From NCBI RefSeq assembly GCF_036178845.1, contig NZ_CP108070.1, positions 4,526,001 through 4,590,000 on the forward strand: a stretch of DNA of 64,000 nucleotides, in the 5' to 3' direction. The notes under the pieces were generated by a model. That model was not told the DNA's origin. It ran no database searches and saw nothing but the letters and a program-made list of their open reading frames with translations. The DNA comes from Streptomyces sp. NBC_00271. GTDB taxonomy: Bacteria; Actinomycetota; Actinomycetes; Streptomycetales; Streptomycetaceae. This document shows, piece after piece, positions 42,160 through 50,651 of the stretch (its first letter is position 1; each line of letters begins with the position of its first letter). The position numbers and the translations under genes were made by a program.

Positions 42160-42596
42160 GCGCGAGCCCCCGGGCAGACCAGGTCGTAGGCCTCGCGGAA
42201 CCACTTGCCCTGCTCCGGCACGATCCCGCACTTCATCGAGGCCAGGGAGGCGAAGACGCGCCGCGTCGGAACTCTGCCGCCGCTCGCCTCGATACGTGAC
42301 GTCACGGTCCGCACGTGGCGGGGCGAGAGCTTTACCCACCCGACGTCCTGGCCGTCCTCCACCGTCACCAACTGCGACACGGCGATCAGCTTCGTACCCA
42401 CCGTCACCTTGCCCCACCGTATCGACGCCTTCGAGCAGGACGGCGATGCGCTGGATGCTGCGGCTGCCACCCGGGAACGTTCCCCGGAGACCGAACGATT
42501 CTCGCCATCACCGCCCCCACAGGACACGGCGAAGGCCGCGACCGGGCAAGTCGCCCCAGCCCGTACCAAACGGTTCACCTTCATGCGGCGGATCAT
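42156..42596 (-). CDS. Putative small lipoprotein, unknown function
   Basis: The 146-residue product has a short signal with a lipobox-like AVSC (VAAFAVSCGGGDGENRS, Cys near residue 26), followed by a Ser/Ala-rich linker and a domain including RWGKVTVGTKLIAVSQLVTV and a C-terminal MKCGIVPEQGKWFREAYDLV. Starts at 42596 (MIRRMKV) or 42584 (MKVNRLV) are both possible and neither has a clear ribosome site. It heads a three-gene operon with the membrane protein and the TAG-interrupted gene. Function unknown. Confidence 0.6.
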   Translation of the reverse strand: MIRRMKVNRLVRAGATCPVAAFAVSCGGGDGENRSVSGERSRVAAAASSASPSCSKASIRWGKVTVGTKLIAVSQLVTVEDGQDVGWVKLSPRHVRTVTSRIEASGGRVPTRRVFASLASMKCGIVPEQGKWFREAYDLVCPGARA

Positions 42597-42921
42597 AAGA
42601 AGTGGAATCTGTGAAGGTGATGGCAGAGCACCTCAGTCCCGTCACCCTGCGCGGCGACGCCGCCCGCCCCAGAGGGGCGCATCGCCACAAAGGCATGCAC
42701 CTTGCCCCACCCGCACGCCGACCGGTCGTAACGAAGCCGTGATCGGCACCGGCAACGTTCCTGACGCACCGGCATCACACCCGCGCCCTGACGCGGAATT
42801 AACCCTCTTCACATGCCCCCCGTATTTCGGCCACATCCGGAGGCCGTCTACTGTCGCCTCAACAGCGGGCCCTTGTTCTGGAGCTCCACGCCCAGGGGCC
42901 CGCTTCGAATGTGGGGAATCC
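42597..42921. other. 325-base intergenic region without a convincing gene
   Basis: This stretch separates the divergent lipoprotein gene and the secreted protein gene. Short open frames on both strands have no ribosome site and no sensible composition. It should hold the promoters of both genes; a slightly AT-richer part near 42795-42830 is the most likely place, but no clear -10/-35 pair was identified. Confidence 0.5.
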
Positions 42922-43758
42922 ATGCGCAAGTTCGCCATAGGCGCCGCCGTTTCCGGTGCCCTGGCTCTGTCCGCCCTGGTCGTGCCGTCCGCGTCGGCCG
43001 CCACGCCGGACCTCACCTTCTCCAACGTGGTGGTCAACAACGGCAAGGCGATCGTTGTCGGCACCACCAGCACGGTGAAGGTCCCGATCACGTACACCCT
43101 GACCCACCCGGTCGGCCTCGTCATCGACAACAAGACGGGCATCGCGGGCATCGCGCTCTACCGCGGATCGTCGCTCTCGAAGATGCAGAACGAGATGGAG
43201 TCGGACGACCTCCCCAGCTGCACCACGACTTCCACGACCGCCACCACGGTCACCAACTCCTGCACCGAGGTCATCGCCATCGAGCCGCGGGACTACTTCT
43301 TCGGCGCGTCGGACGCCGGTACCTGGAAGGTGGCCGGCTTCTACGGCCTCAGCACCTCGACCACCGACGACTCCGGCAACCACATCAGCGTCAACTACGG
43401 CTACGACATGTGGGGCGGCCTCGGCACCACCCAGATCAAGCGCGCCGCCAAGCTCACCGCCGACGCCACCCCCGAGCCGGTGAACAAGGGCAAGACCCTC
43501 ACCGTCAAGGGCGCGCTCACCCGCGCCGACTGGGAGACCACCAAGTACTCCGGCTACGCGGGCCAGTCGGTCGCCCTCCAGTTCAAGGCCAAGGGCGCCA
43601 CCGCCTACAAGACGGTCAAGACGGTGACCTCCGGCTCCAAGGGCGCCCTGACCACCACGGTCAAGGCCTCCGCCGACGGTTCGTACCGCTACAGCTTCGC
43701 GGGCACGACCACCACGGGCGCCGCGACCGCCACGGGCGACTACGTCGACGTGAAGTAA
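42922..43758 (+). CDS. Secreted protein with beta-rich C-terminal domain, unknown function
   Basis: The 278-residue protein has a textbook Sec signal peptide (MRKFAIGAAVSGALALSALV, cleavage after ASA). The mature part is beta-rich and Thr-rich. A C-terminal region with KGKTLTVKGALTRADWETTK and YSGYAGQSVALQFKAKG resembles the Ig-like or bacterial surface beta domains common in Streptomyces exported proteins. Two cysteines (SCTTTST, NSCTEV) may form a disulfide. ATG 42922 follows GGGGAA. It is a monocistronic unit with a perfect palindrome terminator. Function unknown. Confidence 0.78.
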   Translation: MRKFAIGAAVSGALALSALVVPSASAATPDLTFSNVVVNNGKAIVVGTTSTVKVPITYTLTHPVGLVIDNKTGIAGIALYRGSSLSKMQNEMESDDLPSCTTTSTTATTVTNSCTEVIAIEPRDYFFGASDAGTWKVAGFYGLSTSTTDDSGNHISVNYGYDMWGGLGTTQIKRAAKLTADATPEPVNKGKTLTVKGALTRADWETTKYSGYAGQSVALQFKAKGATAYKTVKTVTSGSKGALTTTVKASADGSYRYSFAGTTTTGAATATGDYVDVK

Positions 43759-43788
43759 ACGAGGACGAGTCCTCCCCCGGCTCACCCC

Positions 43789-43834
43789 AAGGGGCCCCCG
43801 CCGCGGACGAATTCGTCCGCGGCGGGGGCCCCTT
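43789..43834. terminator. 46-base perfect palindrome
   Basis: Arms 43789-43811 and 43812-43834 are exact reverse complements with no spacer and GAATTC at the centre. It lies between the convergent secreted protein and DUF4328 genes and would act as a terminator for both. Confidence 0.85.
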
Positions 43835-43879
43835 TACGACTTCTTCAGCGAACCTTTCGATGTTTCGGCGTCGTCACGG

Positions 43880-44485
43880 TCAAGCGTGAGTAAGCGGTTC
43901 GAAAGGTGGGTTTGCGTGGAGCGCCGCGCTTTGCAGTGCGGTGATGCGCTGGACCACACAGATCGCAAGGACCGCGGCGGCGAGGTTGAACGCTTGCGAC
44001 ACCACGAGGAGGAGTATCGAGGTTCCCCGGCCGCCCTGAGACCCCACCGTGATCACCGCGTGCCCAACCCAGGTCACCCACCAGGCGTTCATCAGGACCT
44101 CGTCGCGTTCCGCCTCTGTCGCCCCGGTGCTGCTCGCGCGCTGGACGTCAAGGACGAGTCGTCGCGGAACCCACAGGTTGACCACCGGTACGAGCCAGGC
44201 GACGACCGCCCAGACGCCGGATCCGGCCGGGGGCCCGGGAGTGAGCACTTGCGCGTTCCGTCGACAGCGGCTGAACCACACGAGAAAGAGCACGACCGCC
44301 GCCGTCATCAGGTACACGAACACCATCGACGCGAATCCCGACCTGCTCAGCGACGCCTCCGTGGGGTGCAGGCGATGAGCCCTGAGGACCACTCCCCGGA
44401 ACACGTCCGCGGCGGCTGCCGTGGCTATCGCACCCTGCGCGAGGCGGGCAGAAAGCCATGGCGCCTTACTGACGGAACTGGTCAC
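43880..44485 (-). CDS. DUF4328-type membrane protein
   Basis: The product has several hydrophobic segments and the DUF4328 core: FLVWFSRCRRNAQVLTPGPP, then GVWAVVAWLVPVVNLWVPRR and LVLDVQRASS. Such proteins are common in Streptomyces and have no known function. GTG at 44485 (MTSSVSKAPWLS) gives a plausible N-terminus of 201 residues; the longer frame to 44530 begins with unlikely residues. The start remains uncertain because no ribosome site is obvious at any candidate. Confidence 0.72.
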   Translation of the reverse strand: MTSSVSKAPWLSARLAQGAIATAAAADVFRGVVLRAHRLHPTEASLSRSGFASMVFVYLMTAAVVLFLVWFSRCRRNAQVLTPGPPAGSGVWAVVAWLVPVVNLWVPRRLVLDVQRASSTGATEAERDEVLMNAWWVTWVGHAVITVGSQGGRGTSILLLVVSQAFNLAAAVLAICVVQRITALQSAALHANPPFEPLTHA

Positions 44486-44678
44486 GATAAAAGGCCTACT
44501 TTTCGCGAGAAGCATGCGCTGTGGTGGCACAGCAGAGGGTATTAGCCATTCGGCTCATAGGCCCAGCCCGCACTCTCGCTGGCGCCCCCAGCCGAGGCCG
44601 CTGGAGGAATCCACCCGGCGGCCTTCGTCGTTCACGCACCGTCAGCCGAGCAAGCCACGTCGGCGCGCGCAGCCGACA

Positions 44679-44930
44679 TCACACGATTGCAGCGGCCAGG
44701 CATACACCTCCGAAGGCCACACACAGCCAACCGATCACGCTGTAGGCCTTCGCCGCGAAGGGCATGCTTCCCAGCCCAGCCTTGCCTGTCGCCGGATATC
44801 TCTTCTTCCATCTTCGGCCCAGGACCACGAGGCCGATGCCGCACAACAGGAAGTAAACGGCCCACCTCAAAAGAGGATCCGAAGGTGCCCCACTATTGTC
44901 CGCCACAGCCAGCAAACCAGTGATTTGCAT
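44679..44930 (-). CDS. Small membrane protein, unknown function
   Basis: The 83-residue product starts MQITGLLAVADNSGAPSDPL and has two hydrophobic segments (LLRWAVYFLLCGIGLVVLG and AYSVIGWLCVAFGGVCLAAA) separated by a basic loop GRRWKKRYPATGK. GGGGGAG about 8 bases upstream supports the ATG at 44930. It lies beyond the RHS toxin and immunity genes on the same strand in a stretch of lower GC content, so it may belong to that cassette. No family is recognised. Confidence 0.5.
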   Translation of the reverse strand: MQITGLLAVADNSGAPSDPLLRWAVYFLLCGIGLVVLGRRWKKRYPATGKAGLGSMPFAAKAYSVIGWLCVAFGGVCLAAAIV

Positions 44931-44970
44931 CGTCATGCTCCCCCCAGCCCCACTCAAACTGCCGGACGAA

Positions 44971-45186
44971 TCAGCAGCTTTTCCGATGTTCCTTGAGTCG
45001 ACTGATCAACTTCGCGTCGAAGTACGCAAACCTCTCCGACTGATTGTCTACTACCTCCATAGTCATCCGAGTGCCACTCGCCTCGAGAACATCACGAACG
45101 TGAATCAAGCAGCTGTCGTTCATAAAGCCATAAGGCCCCCGCTCGGCAATCCCCCCATCACCATTGGAAATGGTTCCTGAATTCAT
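44971..45186 (-). CDS. Small ORF after the immunity gene, unknown function
   Basis: A 71-residue ORF begins MNSGTISNGDGGIAERGPYG and ends KLISRLKEHRKSC. GGAAG lies 7 bases before the ATG. It overlaps the end of the YwqK-type gene by 29 bases in another frame and has lower GC than the core genes, like its neighbours. It may be a second immunity-type protein or the remains of a partial cassette. No family is recognised. Confidence 0.42.
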   Translation of the reverse strand: MNSGTISNGDGGIAERGPYGFMNDSCLIHVRDVLEASGTRMTMEVVDNQSERFAYFDAKLISRLKEHRKSC

Positions 45187-45556
45187 TCAGGGTCTTCCAC
45201 TGCGGATCCGTGGACTTCAATTCAAAGATGACCGAGAATTCTCCTTCAGCATTGCGCTCGACCTTGGAGAGAAGGATTCCGTATTCATAGAGCTCCTCCA
45301 ACCGCAGACGCCCATCGGCGTCATAGAGGACGTGTTTTCCATGGAGAGAGTTCTGCCGGTAACAAAATTCCTCCCGCAGGCTTCCGTCGTCGTACCAGCT
45401 TCTGGAGTACCCATCCTGCTTGCCATCCAGGTAGCAGACGGCCGAGACCCTTCGGCCATCCGCTTCCTCGTACCCGACCCCGGTGAACGGAACACCCCTG
45501 AACGTATAAATGAGGTCTTCGTCAAAATCGATTTCATCCTCGGGGACCTCATTCAA
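45158..45556 (-). CDS. YwqK-family antitoxin/immunity protein (MORN-like repeats)
   Basis: The 132-residue acidic protein has MORN-like repeats: FRGVPFTGVGYEEADGRRVS, YLDGKQDGYSRSWYDDGSLR and HGKHVLYDADGRLRLEELYE. This matches the YwqK antitoxin family that neutralises YwqJ-type deaminase toxins. It starts with TTG at 45556, overlapping the toxin stop by 8 bases with GGAG upstream, the expected toxin-immunity arrangement. GC content is lower than in flanking core genes, a sign of transfer of the toxin tip and its antidote together. Confidence 0.82.
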   Translation of the reverse strand: MNEVPEDEIDFDEDLIYTFRGVPFTGVGYEEADGRRVSAVCYLDGKQDGYSRSWYDDGSLREEFCYRQNSLHGKHVLYDADGRLRLEELYEYGILLSKVERNAEGEFSVIFELKSTDPQWKTLNEFRNHFQW

Positions 45557-47462
45557 TTTCCCGTACTCCGTCCGTCAGTTGCATGCAATTGGCGCAGCGG
45601 ACGATGCGCTGCCCCTTCAGGGTTCCCTTGAGCCTCACATTGTAGACCGTGAAATCCTCGAGAGTGGATCCGGTACGGGCCCACAGCCCCTCGTTCAATG
45701 CGTTTATCTCGGAGTGACTTCCGGGTACGCCCTTGAACGGTTCACCTTCGCCCACGAATGCGTCAAGGCGGTCCTGAAGTACGGGATGGAGATTATTCGG
45801 GATGCCCGTGTTCTGACCGAACGTCACCTTGCCGGTCACGTTGTCCATGGCGCCCGTGAGTACCGGTCCCCTCGCATTGTTGGACTGGTACTCGGGGCTG
45901 CCTTGAGTGGTGATCTTCTTGTACCGCTGGTGAACAGCTCCTCTCAGCGCCTCATCGGCTGCATCCGTGCTGCCGGTCCCCGCGCTGCCTTCTGAGCCAC
46001 CCCCCGGCTCGGTGCCGGATGTTCCCGTGTGGGCGTTGCTCGGCCGGGCCGCCGCCGCATCGGCTTCCTCGGCGTGCGCCTGTGCATTGGCGCGCTTCAT
46101 GTCCGCCAAGTCCTTGGCGTCGGCGGCCGCTTCGTCGACGGCCTCGGTGCTCGCACCCGCCTTGGCCGCGGCGTTGGCATCCTCGGTGCGTGGTGTGTCC
46201 TCGCCTGCGTCCTCGGCTGTGGGGTCACCGCCGGGGCCGGGACCGCAGTCACCGAGGAACGCGCCACAGGCGGCGGTGAAGCCGGCGGCACCGCCTTCGA
46301 TGCAGCCGGGGGCAAGGAGCCCACCGGATTCGAGGGTGCAGGAACCCGCCCCGATGATGACGACAGTGGCCACCATGCCGACCGCGACATACGGCGCGGC
46401 CTTCTTCAGGTAGTGGCCCGTGCAGCCGAAGAACCCGTGGCAACCGCCACCACCGCCACCACCGCCACTGTTACCGCTGTTACCACTGGATGTGTTGGTC
46501 GGCGCAGGACTGGATGTTTTCTGGGGCGTGTGGCCGCCGCAGACGAATCCGGGCGCGCACGTGTTCAGGTCGGAGTGCGCCCAGTCGTCGTACCCCGTCG
46601 GGTCCGAGCCGGTGGCCGGGTTGTCGGCCGCGTACGTATAGCCGCCCATCTGGTTGGGATCGCCCACCTGGAAGATCGGGTCGGGGGTGAGGAAGCGGCC
46701 GAGGACGGGGTCGTAGTTCCGGGCGCCGAGCAGGTCCAGGCCGGTGGCCGGGTCGCCCGGCATGCCGAGGAAGCCGTGGTTCTCGTCGGCGGAGACCCAG
46801 GTCGGGGGCTCCGTGCCGCGCGGATTGCCGTACGGGTCGTAGAAGCGACGCGTGGCAGCCAGAGTCGACGCGTCGACCGCCGTCGTCGCCGTGCCCTGGG
46901 CGTTGGCGACCTGGTAGGTGACGCCTCCGGAGGACGAACGCGTGATCCTCGTGCCGTCCGGGCCCGCGTAGTACCGCAGCGCCGTGCACGTCTTCGCCGC
47001 CACATCGAGCGTGAGCTGCTCGACGCCGCCGAAGAGATACAGGACGCGGGTCTTGTCCGTGCCACCCACCGACGCCGTCTGCTCCAGCAGGTTGCCGTCG
47101 GCGTCGTAGAGGTACTTGCTGGTGCGGTCGGTGGCCCCGGACGGGGTCGACACCGTCGCCGTACGCCCCTCCGCGTCGTACGTGAACGTCTGCGTCTGGC
47201 CCGGCGGCAGCACGCCGGCAGCGATCGTCGACCAGTTCTGGCCCTTGCCGCCGCATGCGGTCAGCGTCAGCTGAGTGGCCTTGGTGGCGCTGGCCGCCGG
47301 GTCCGACAGGCACATCGTGTTCTTGGCCGCGTTGACCAGGGTGCCGGTCGCGGTGACCCGCCACTTCTGGGTGGCGTCGGTCGAGCAGGTGTCCACCACC
47401 ACGCCCGTCCCGGAAGCGGTGGCGTTGCCCGCCGTGTCCAGGCACAGTCCGGCCGCCTTCAC
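45549..47462 (-). CDS. 5'-truncated RHS-repeat toxin with ricin-type lectin remnant and YwqJ-type deaminase tip
   Basis: From GTG 47462 there are 637 codons: part of a ricin B-type lectin (KAAGLCLDTAGN, QKWRVTATGTLVN), RHS repeats (TFTYDAEGRTATVSTPSGAT), the RHS core end (GFLGMPGDPATGLDLLGARN, LGRFLTPDPIFQ) and one hydrophobic segment (PYVAVGMVATVVIIGAG). A C-terminal deaminase follows with HSEINALNEG and CANC zinc motifs. The lectin frame continues open beyond GTG 47462 to about 47557, where it stops making sense because plus-strand LamG sequence begins. So the N-terminal secretion part is missing and the gene may be silent, although toxin and immunity are intact. Confidence 0.78.
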   Translation of the reverse strand: MKAAGLCLDTAGNATASGTGVVVDTCSTDATQKWRVTATGTLVNAAKNTMCLSDPAASATKATQLTLTACGGKGQNWSTIAAGVLPPGQTQTFTYDAEGRTATVSTPSGATDRTSKYLYDADGNLLEQTASVGGTDKTRVLYLFGGVEQLTLDVAAKTCTALRYYAGPDGTRITRSSSGGVTYQVANAQGTATTAVDASTLAATRRFYDPYGNPRGTEPPTWVSADENHGFLGMPGDPATGLDLLGARNYDPVLGRFLTPDPIFQVGDPNQMGGYTYAADNPATGSDPTGYDDWAHSDLNTCAPGFVCGGHTPQKTSSPAPTNTSSGNSGNSGGGGGGGGCHGFFGCTGHYLKKAAPYVAVGMVATVVIIGAGSCTLESGGLLAPGCIEGGAAGFTAACGAFLGDCGPGPGGDPTAEDAGEDTPRTEDANAAAKAGASTEAVDEAAADAKDLADMKRANAQAHAEEADAAAARPSNAHTGTSGTEPGGGSEGSAGTGSTDAADEALRGAVHQRYKKITTQGSPEYQSNNARGPVLTGAMDNVTGKVTFGQNTGIPNNLHPVLQDRLDAFVGEGEPFKGVPGSHSEINALNEGLWARTGSTLEDFTVYNVRLKGTLKGQRIVRCANCMQLTDGVREIE

Positions 47463-47555
47463 CGTGCCGTCGGTGCCGATCGTCCACTTCTGTGCCGTGG
47501 CGGTCGAACTGCAGGTGTTGACGTCGACCTTCGCCCCGGAGCCCGTCGGGGTCTT

Positions 47556-47796
47556 CGACGCGGACGCCGGTCAGCTCCTGCTGTACGTGAACGGCCGTCT
47601 GTCCGCCACGAAGGCCTACACCGGCACCGACTGGAACGCCGTCGGCCCCGTCCAGTTCGGCCGCCGCCTCTACCAGGGCGCGTACGGCGAATACGCCGAC
47701 GGCCGCCTCAGCGACGTCCGCCTCTACCCCACCGCGCTTCCTCCGGCCGACGCGGCAGCACCGGGCGGCAACGCGACCCTCACCCAGCTGGACTGA
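47556..47796 (+). pseudogene. 3' fragment of a LamG/concanavalin-like domain gene
   Basis: On the plus strand, the frame from about 47556 gives VFDADAGQLLLYVNGRLSAT and then VQFGRRLYQGAYGEYADGRL, SDVRLYPTALP and a stop at 47796. This is the end of a LamG jelly-roll domain of the kind found in large Streptomyces RHS and glycosidase proteins. To its left the same frame is merely antisense to the ricin lectin coding on the minus strand. Both fragments therefore lack their 5' parts and meet at about 47556. Confidence 0.65.
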
Positions 47797-47900
47797 GCGA
47801 ACAAGACCCGGACTCCGCCCCCGTAGGTAACGACTCGGTTGCCTCGGGGGCGCTTTCTCTTGACGCCTCCGCGGCCCGCGGCCTACCTTCCTCCCACCAA

Positions 47901-47915
47901 TAGGAAACTTTCCTA
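47901..47915. promoter_or_regulatory. Palindromic operator TAGGAAACTTTCCTA upstream of csnR
   Basis: This 15-base perfect palindrome with a central C lies 83 bases before the csnR start. It agrees with the AGGAAA-N-TTTCCT type box that I recall for CsnR-controlled chitosanase genes. Autoregulation of the operon is the natural reading. Confidence 0.7.
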
Positions 47916-47997
47916 ACAATGATCTTGCAGTGGACTTCCCCACGGCCACCCTGGGAAGCTGAGCGACTGGGCAGTTGAAAGGCAGGTGTCGACAAAC

Positions 47998-49209
47998 ATG
48001 GCAGGATCCGCCGGTACGCCGGGCACCCCGCGCGTCCTGCGCGCCATGAACGACCGCGCCGCCCTCGATCTGCTGCTCGCGCACGGACCGCTCTCGCGGA
48101 CCAGGATCGGAAAGCTGACCGGGCTGTCCAAGCCCACCGCCTCCCAGCTCCTCGCCCGACTGGAGGCCGCCGGACTCGTGCTGGCCACCGGCACGAGCGA
48201 GGGGCGGCCGGGCCCCAACGCCCAGCTGTACGCCGTCAATCCGAGGGCCGCCCACGCGGCGGGCCTGGACGTCACGCCCGAGCGCATCCTCGCCGCCGTC
48301 GCCGATGTCACCGGCCGCACCGTGGGCGAGTACGAGCTGCCCACCCCGGGCCGGCACCCCGCGCAGCCCGTCGTACGCCAGGTCACCGACGCCCTCGACG
48401 GCGCGGTGAAGGCGGCGGGGCTCGCCAGGGGCGACGTCCAGCGGCTCGTCATCGGGACGCCCGGCGCCTTCGACCCCAACACCGGGCGGCTGCGGTACGC
48501 CTCCCACCTGCCCGGCTGGCACTCCCCCAGCCTCCTCGACGAGCTCGCGGCCGCGCTGCCGATGCCCGTCGAGTACGAGAACGACGTCAACCTGGTGGCC
48601 ATCGCCGAGCAGCGGCTCGGGGCGGCGCGCGGGCACGAGGACTTCGTACTGCTGTGGAACGAGGGCGGCCTCGGCGCCGCCCTCGTCCTCGGCGGTCGAC
48701 TGCACCGCGGCTGGACCGGCGGCGCGGGCGAGGTCGGCTTCCTGCCCGTGCCCGGCGCACCCCTCGTACGCCAGGTGACGAAGGCGAACAGCGGTGGCTA
48801 CCAGGAGCTGGCCGGCTCCCAGGCCATTCCCAAGCTCGCCCGCGAGCTGGGCATCCAGCCGGTGCCGACCGGGCCCTACGCCGAGGTCGCCGCCGCCCTC
48901 GTCGAACAGGCCGCCCGCATCAACGAGGGGCCGCACCTGCGGCTCCTGGAGACGTACGCGACCGGTCTCGCCACCGGTCTCGCCTCGCTCGTCTCCGTGC
49001 TCGACCCCGAACTCGTCGTGCTCAGCGGCGCCTCGCTCACCGCCGGCGGCGAACCGCTGCGCGTCCTGGTGCAGGCGGAGCTGGAGGAGCTGGCCGCCTC
49101 CCGACCGCGCCTCGTGGTCGGCGACGTACACGAACACCCCGTGCTGCGCGGCGCGTTGGAGAGCGCGCTGGCGGCCACCCGCGACGAGGTCTTCGACACC
49201 TCCCGCTGA
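47998..49209 (+). CDS. csnR: ROK-family repressor, CsnR-like
   Basis: The 403-residue protein has an N-terminal winged helix (RTRIGKLTGLSKPTASQLLA) and a C-terminal ROK sugar-kinase-like domain with ENDVNLVAIAEQRLGAARGH. The catalytic-type residues and zinc cysteine motif of true ROK kinases are not evident, as expected for a regulator. It heads a set of ABC importer, GH4 glycosidase and kinase genes in the order known as csnR-K in S. lividans, where CsnR represses chitosan use. ATG at 47998 was chosen over GTG 47986. A perfect palindrome lies upstream. Assignment rests on order and family, not on alignment. Confidence 0.83.
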   Translation: MAGSAGTPGTPRVLRAMNDRAALDLLLAHGPLSRTRIGKLTGLSKPTASQLLARLEAAGLVLATGTSEGRPGPNAQLYAVNPRAAHAAGLDVTPERILAAVADVTGRTVGEYELPTPGRHPAQPVVRQVTDALDGAVKAAGLARGDVQRLVIGTPGAFDPNTGRLRYASHLPGWHSPSLLDELAAALPMPVEYENDVNLVAIAEQRLGAARGHEDFVLLWNEGGLGAALVLGGRLHRGWTGGAGEVGFLPVPGAPLVRQVTKANSGGYQELAGSQAIPKLARELGIQPVPTGPYAEVAAALVEQAARINEGPHLRLLETYATGLATGLASLVSVLDPELVVLSGASLTAGGEPLRVLVQAELEELAASRPRLVVGDVHEHPVLRGALESALAATRDEVFDTSR

Positions 49210-49298
49210 GTCCCACCCCTCGACCGACTCCCCGTCCCGCGAACCGTCCCGCGAACACCACCACCACCGCCGCCGCCCTGCCGTAGGGAGACCCCGCC

Positions 49299-50636
49299 AT
49301 GCCCGGAATATCCAGGAAAGTCGCCACTGCTCTCGCCGCTTCCGCCTCGCTCGCCCTCCTCACCACCGCCTGTACCGGCCAGTCGTCCTCGGGCCCGAGC
49401 GACGACGCCTCCAAGGACACGACGATCAACTTCTGGCACGCCTGGAGCGCGCCCGGCGAGATCGCGGGCGTGAAGGCCCTGGTCGCGGGCTTCGAGAAGG
49501 CGCACCCCAACATCCACGTCAACATCGTCGCCAACATGACCGACGACAAGATCAACCAGGCCCTGCGCTCCGGCGGCGACAAGGCTCCCGACGTGATCTC
49601 CTCGTTCACCACCAACAACGTGGGCAAGTTCTGCTCCTCCGGCGCCCTGGTCGATCTCAACCCCTTCTTCAAGAAGGCGGGAATCGACCCGGCGACGACC
49701 TTCCCGAAGGCGATGAACGAGTACACCCAGTTCGACGGCAACCGCTGTTCGGTTCCGCTGCTCGGTGACGCGTACGGCCTCTACTACAACAAGGACGCAT
49801 TCAAGAAGGCCGGGATCTCCAGCCCCCCGAAGACCTGGTCCGAATTCGAGGCGGACGCGAAGAAGCTCACCGTCTCCAAGGGCGACTCCTACTCCCAGTT
49901 GGGTTTCATGCCGAACTACCACGGCTGGGAGTCCACGACCGAGCACTACTTCGGGCAGTTCTCCCCGACGTACTTCGACAGCAGCGGCAAGTCGAACCTC
50001 GCCAAGGACCCCGCTTTCACGGCCGGATTCACCCTCCAGAAGAAGCTGGTCGACGAACTCGGCGGCTATCAGAAGCTGGAGAAGTACCGCTCCAAGCTCG
50101 GTGACGAATGGGGCACCAGGCACCCCTTCCACACCGGCCAGGTCGCCATGCAGCTGGACGGCGAGTGGCGGCTCGGCATGGCCGAGGAGGCCAAGCCGGA
50201 CTTCGAGATCGGTGTCGCCCCGCTGCCCGTTCCCGACGACCGGGCCGACCAGTACGGCAAGGGCTACATCACCGGCACCATCGCGGGCATCGCGGCCACC
50301 AGCAAGAAGCGGAACGCGGCCTGGGAACTGGTCAAATACATGACCACGGACACGGACGCGGTGGTCGGCTTCGCCAACGCCATTCACAACGTGCCCTCTA
50401 CGCTGGCCGCGCTCAAGTCGCCGAAGCTGAAGTACGACCCGCGCTTCAAGACGTTCCTGGACATCGCGTCGAACCCGAACTCGACGACGACTCCCGCGTC
50501 CATCAACGGCGGCACCTACCTCGTGACGATCCAGCAGTTCGGATACGACTACGAGAGCGGCAAGGCGAAGGATCTGAAGGCGGGTCTGCAGAAGACCGCC
50601 GCGCAGATCGACACGGACATCGCGCAGGCGAAGTAG
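49299..50636 (+). CDS. csnE: Sugar ABC transporter substrate-binding lipoprotein, CsnE-like
   Basis: The 445-residue lipoprotein has a signal ending in the lipobox LLTTAC (Cys25) and an extracytoplasmic solute-binding family 1 fold: INFWHAWSAPGEIAGVKALV, DVISSFTTNNVGKF, SVPLLGDAYGLYYNKDAFKK. It would capture chitosan-derived oligosaccharides at the outer face of the membrane. It lies 89 bases after csnR and 15 bases before the first permease gene, with no terminator between, so it is in the same operon. No dedicated ATPase gene is present, typical for Streptomyces sugar importers that share MsiK. Confidence 0.86.
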   Translation: MPGISRKVATALAASASLALLTTACTGQSSSGPSDDASKDTTINFWHAWSAPGEIAGVKALVAGFEKAHPNIHVNIVANMTDDKINQALRSGGDKAPDVISSFTTNNVGKFCSSGALVDLNPFFKKAGIDPATTFPKAMNEYTQFDGNRCSVPLLGDAYGLYYNKDAFKKAGISSPPKTWSEFEADAKKLTVSKGDSYSQLGFMPNYHGWESTTEHYFGQFSPTYFDSSGKSNLAKDPAFTAGFTLQKKLVDELGGYQKLEKYRSKLGDEWGTRHPFHTGQVAMQLDGEWRLGMAEEAKPDFEIGVAPLPVPDDRADQYGKGYITGTIAGIAATSKKRNAAWELVKYMTTDTDAVVGFANAIHNVPSTLAALKSPKLKYDPRFKTFLDIASNPNSTTTPASINGGTYLVTIQQFGYDYESGKAKDLKAGLQKTAAQIDTDIAQAK

Positions 50637-50651
50637 TAGACGGGCACGGAC

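Noticed and set aside
46480..49137. An 885-codon minus-strand frame covering the RHS gene and csnR
   Set aside because: It is out of frame with the RHS protein and antisense to csnR; no domain is present.
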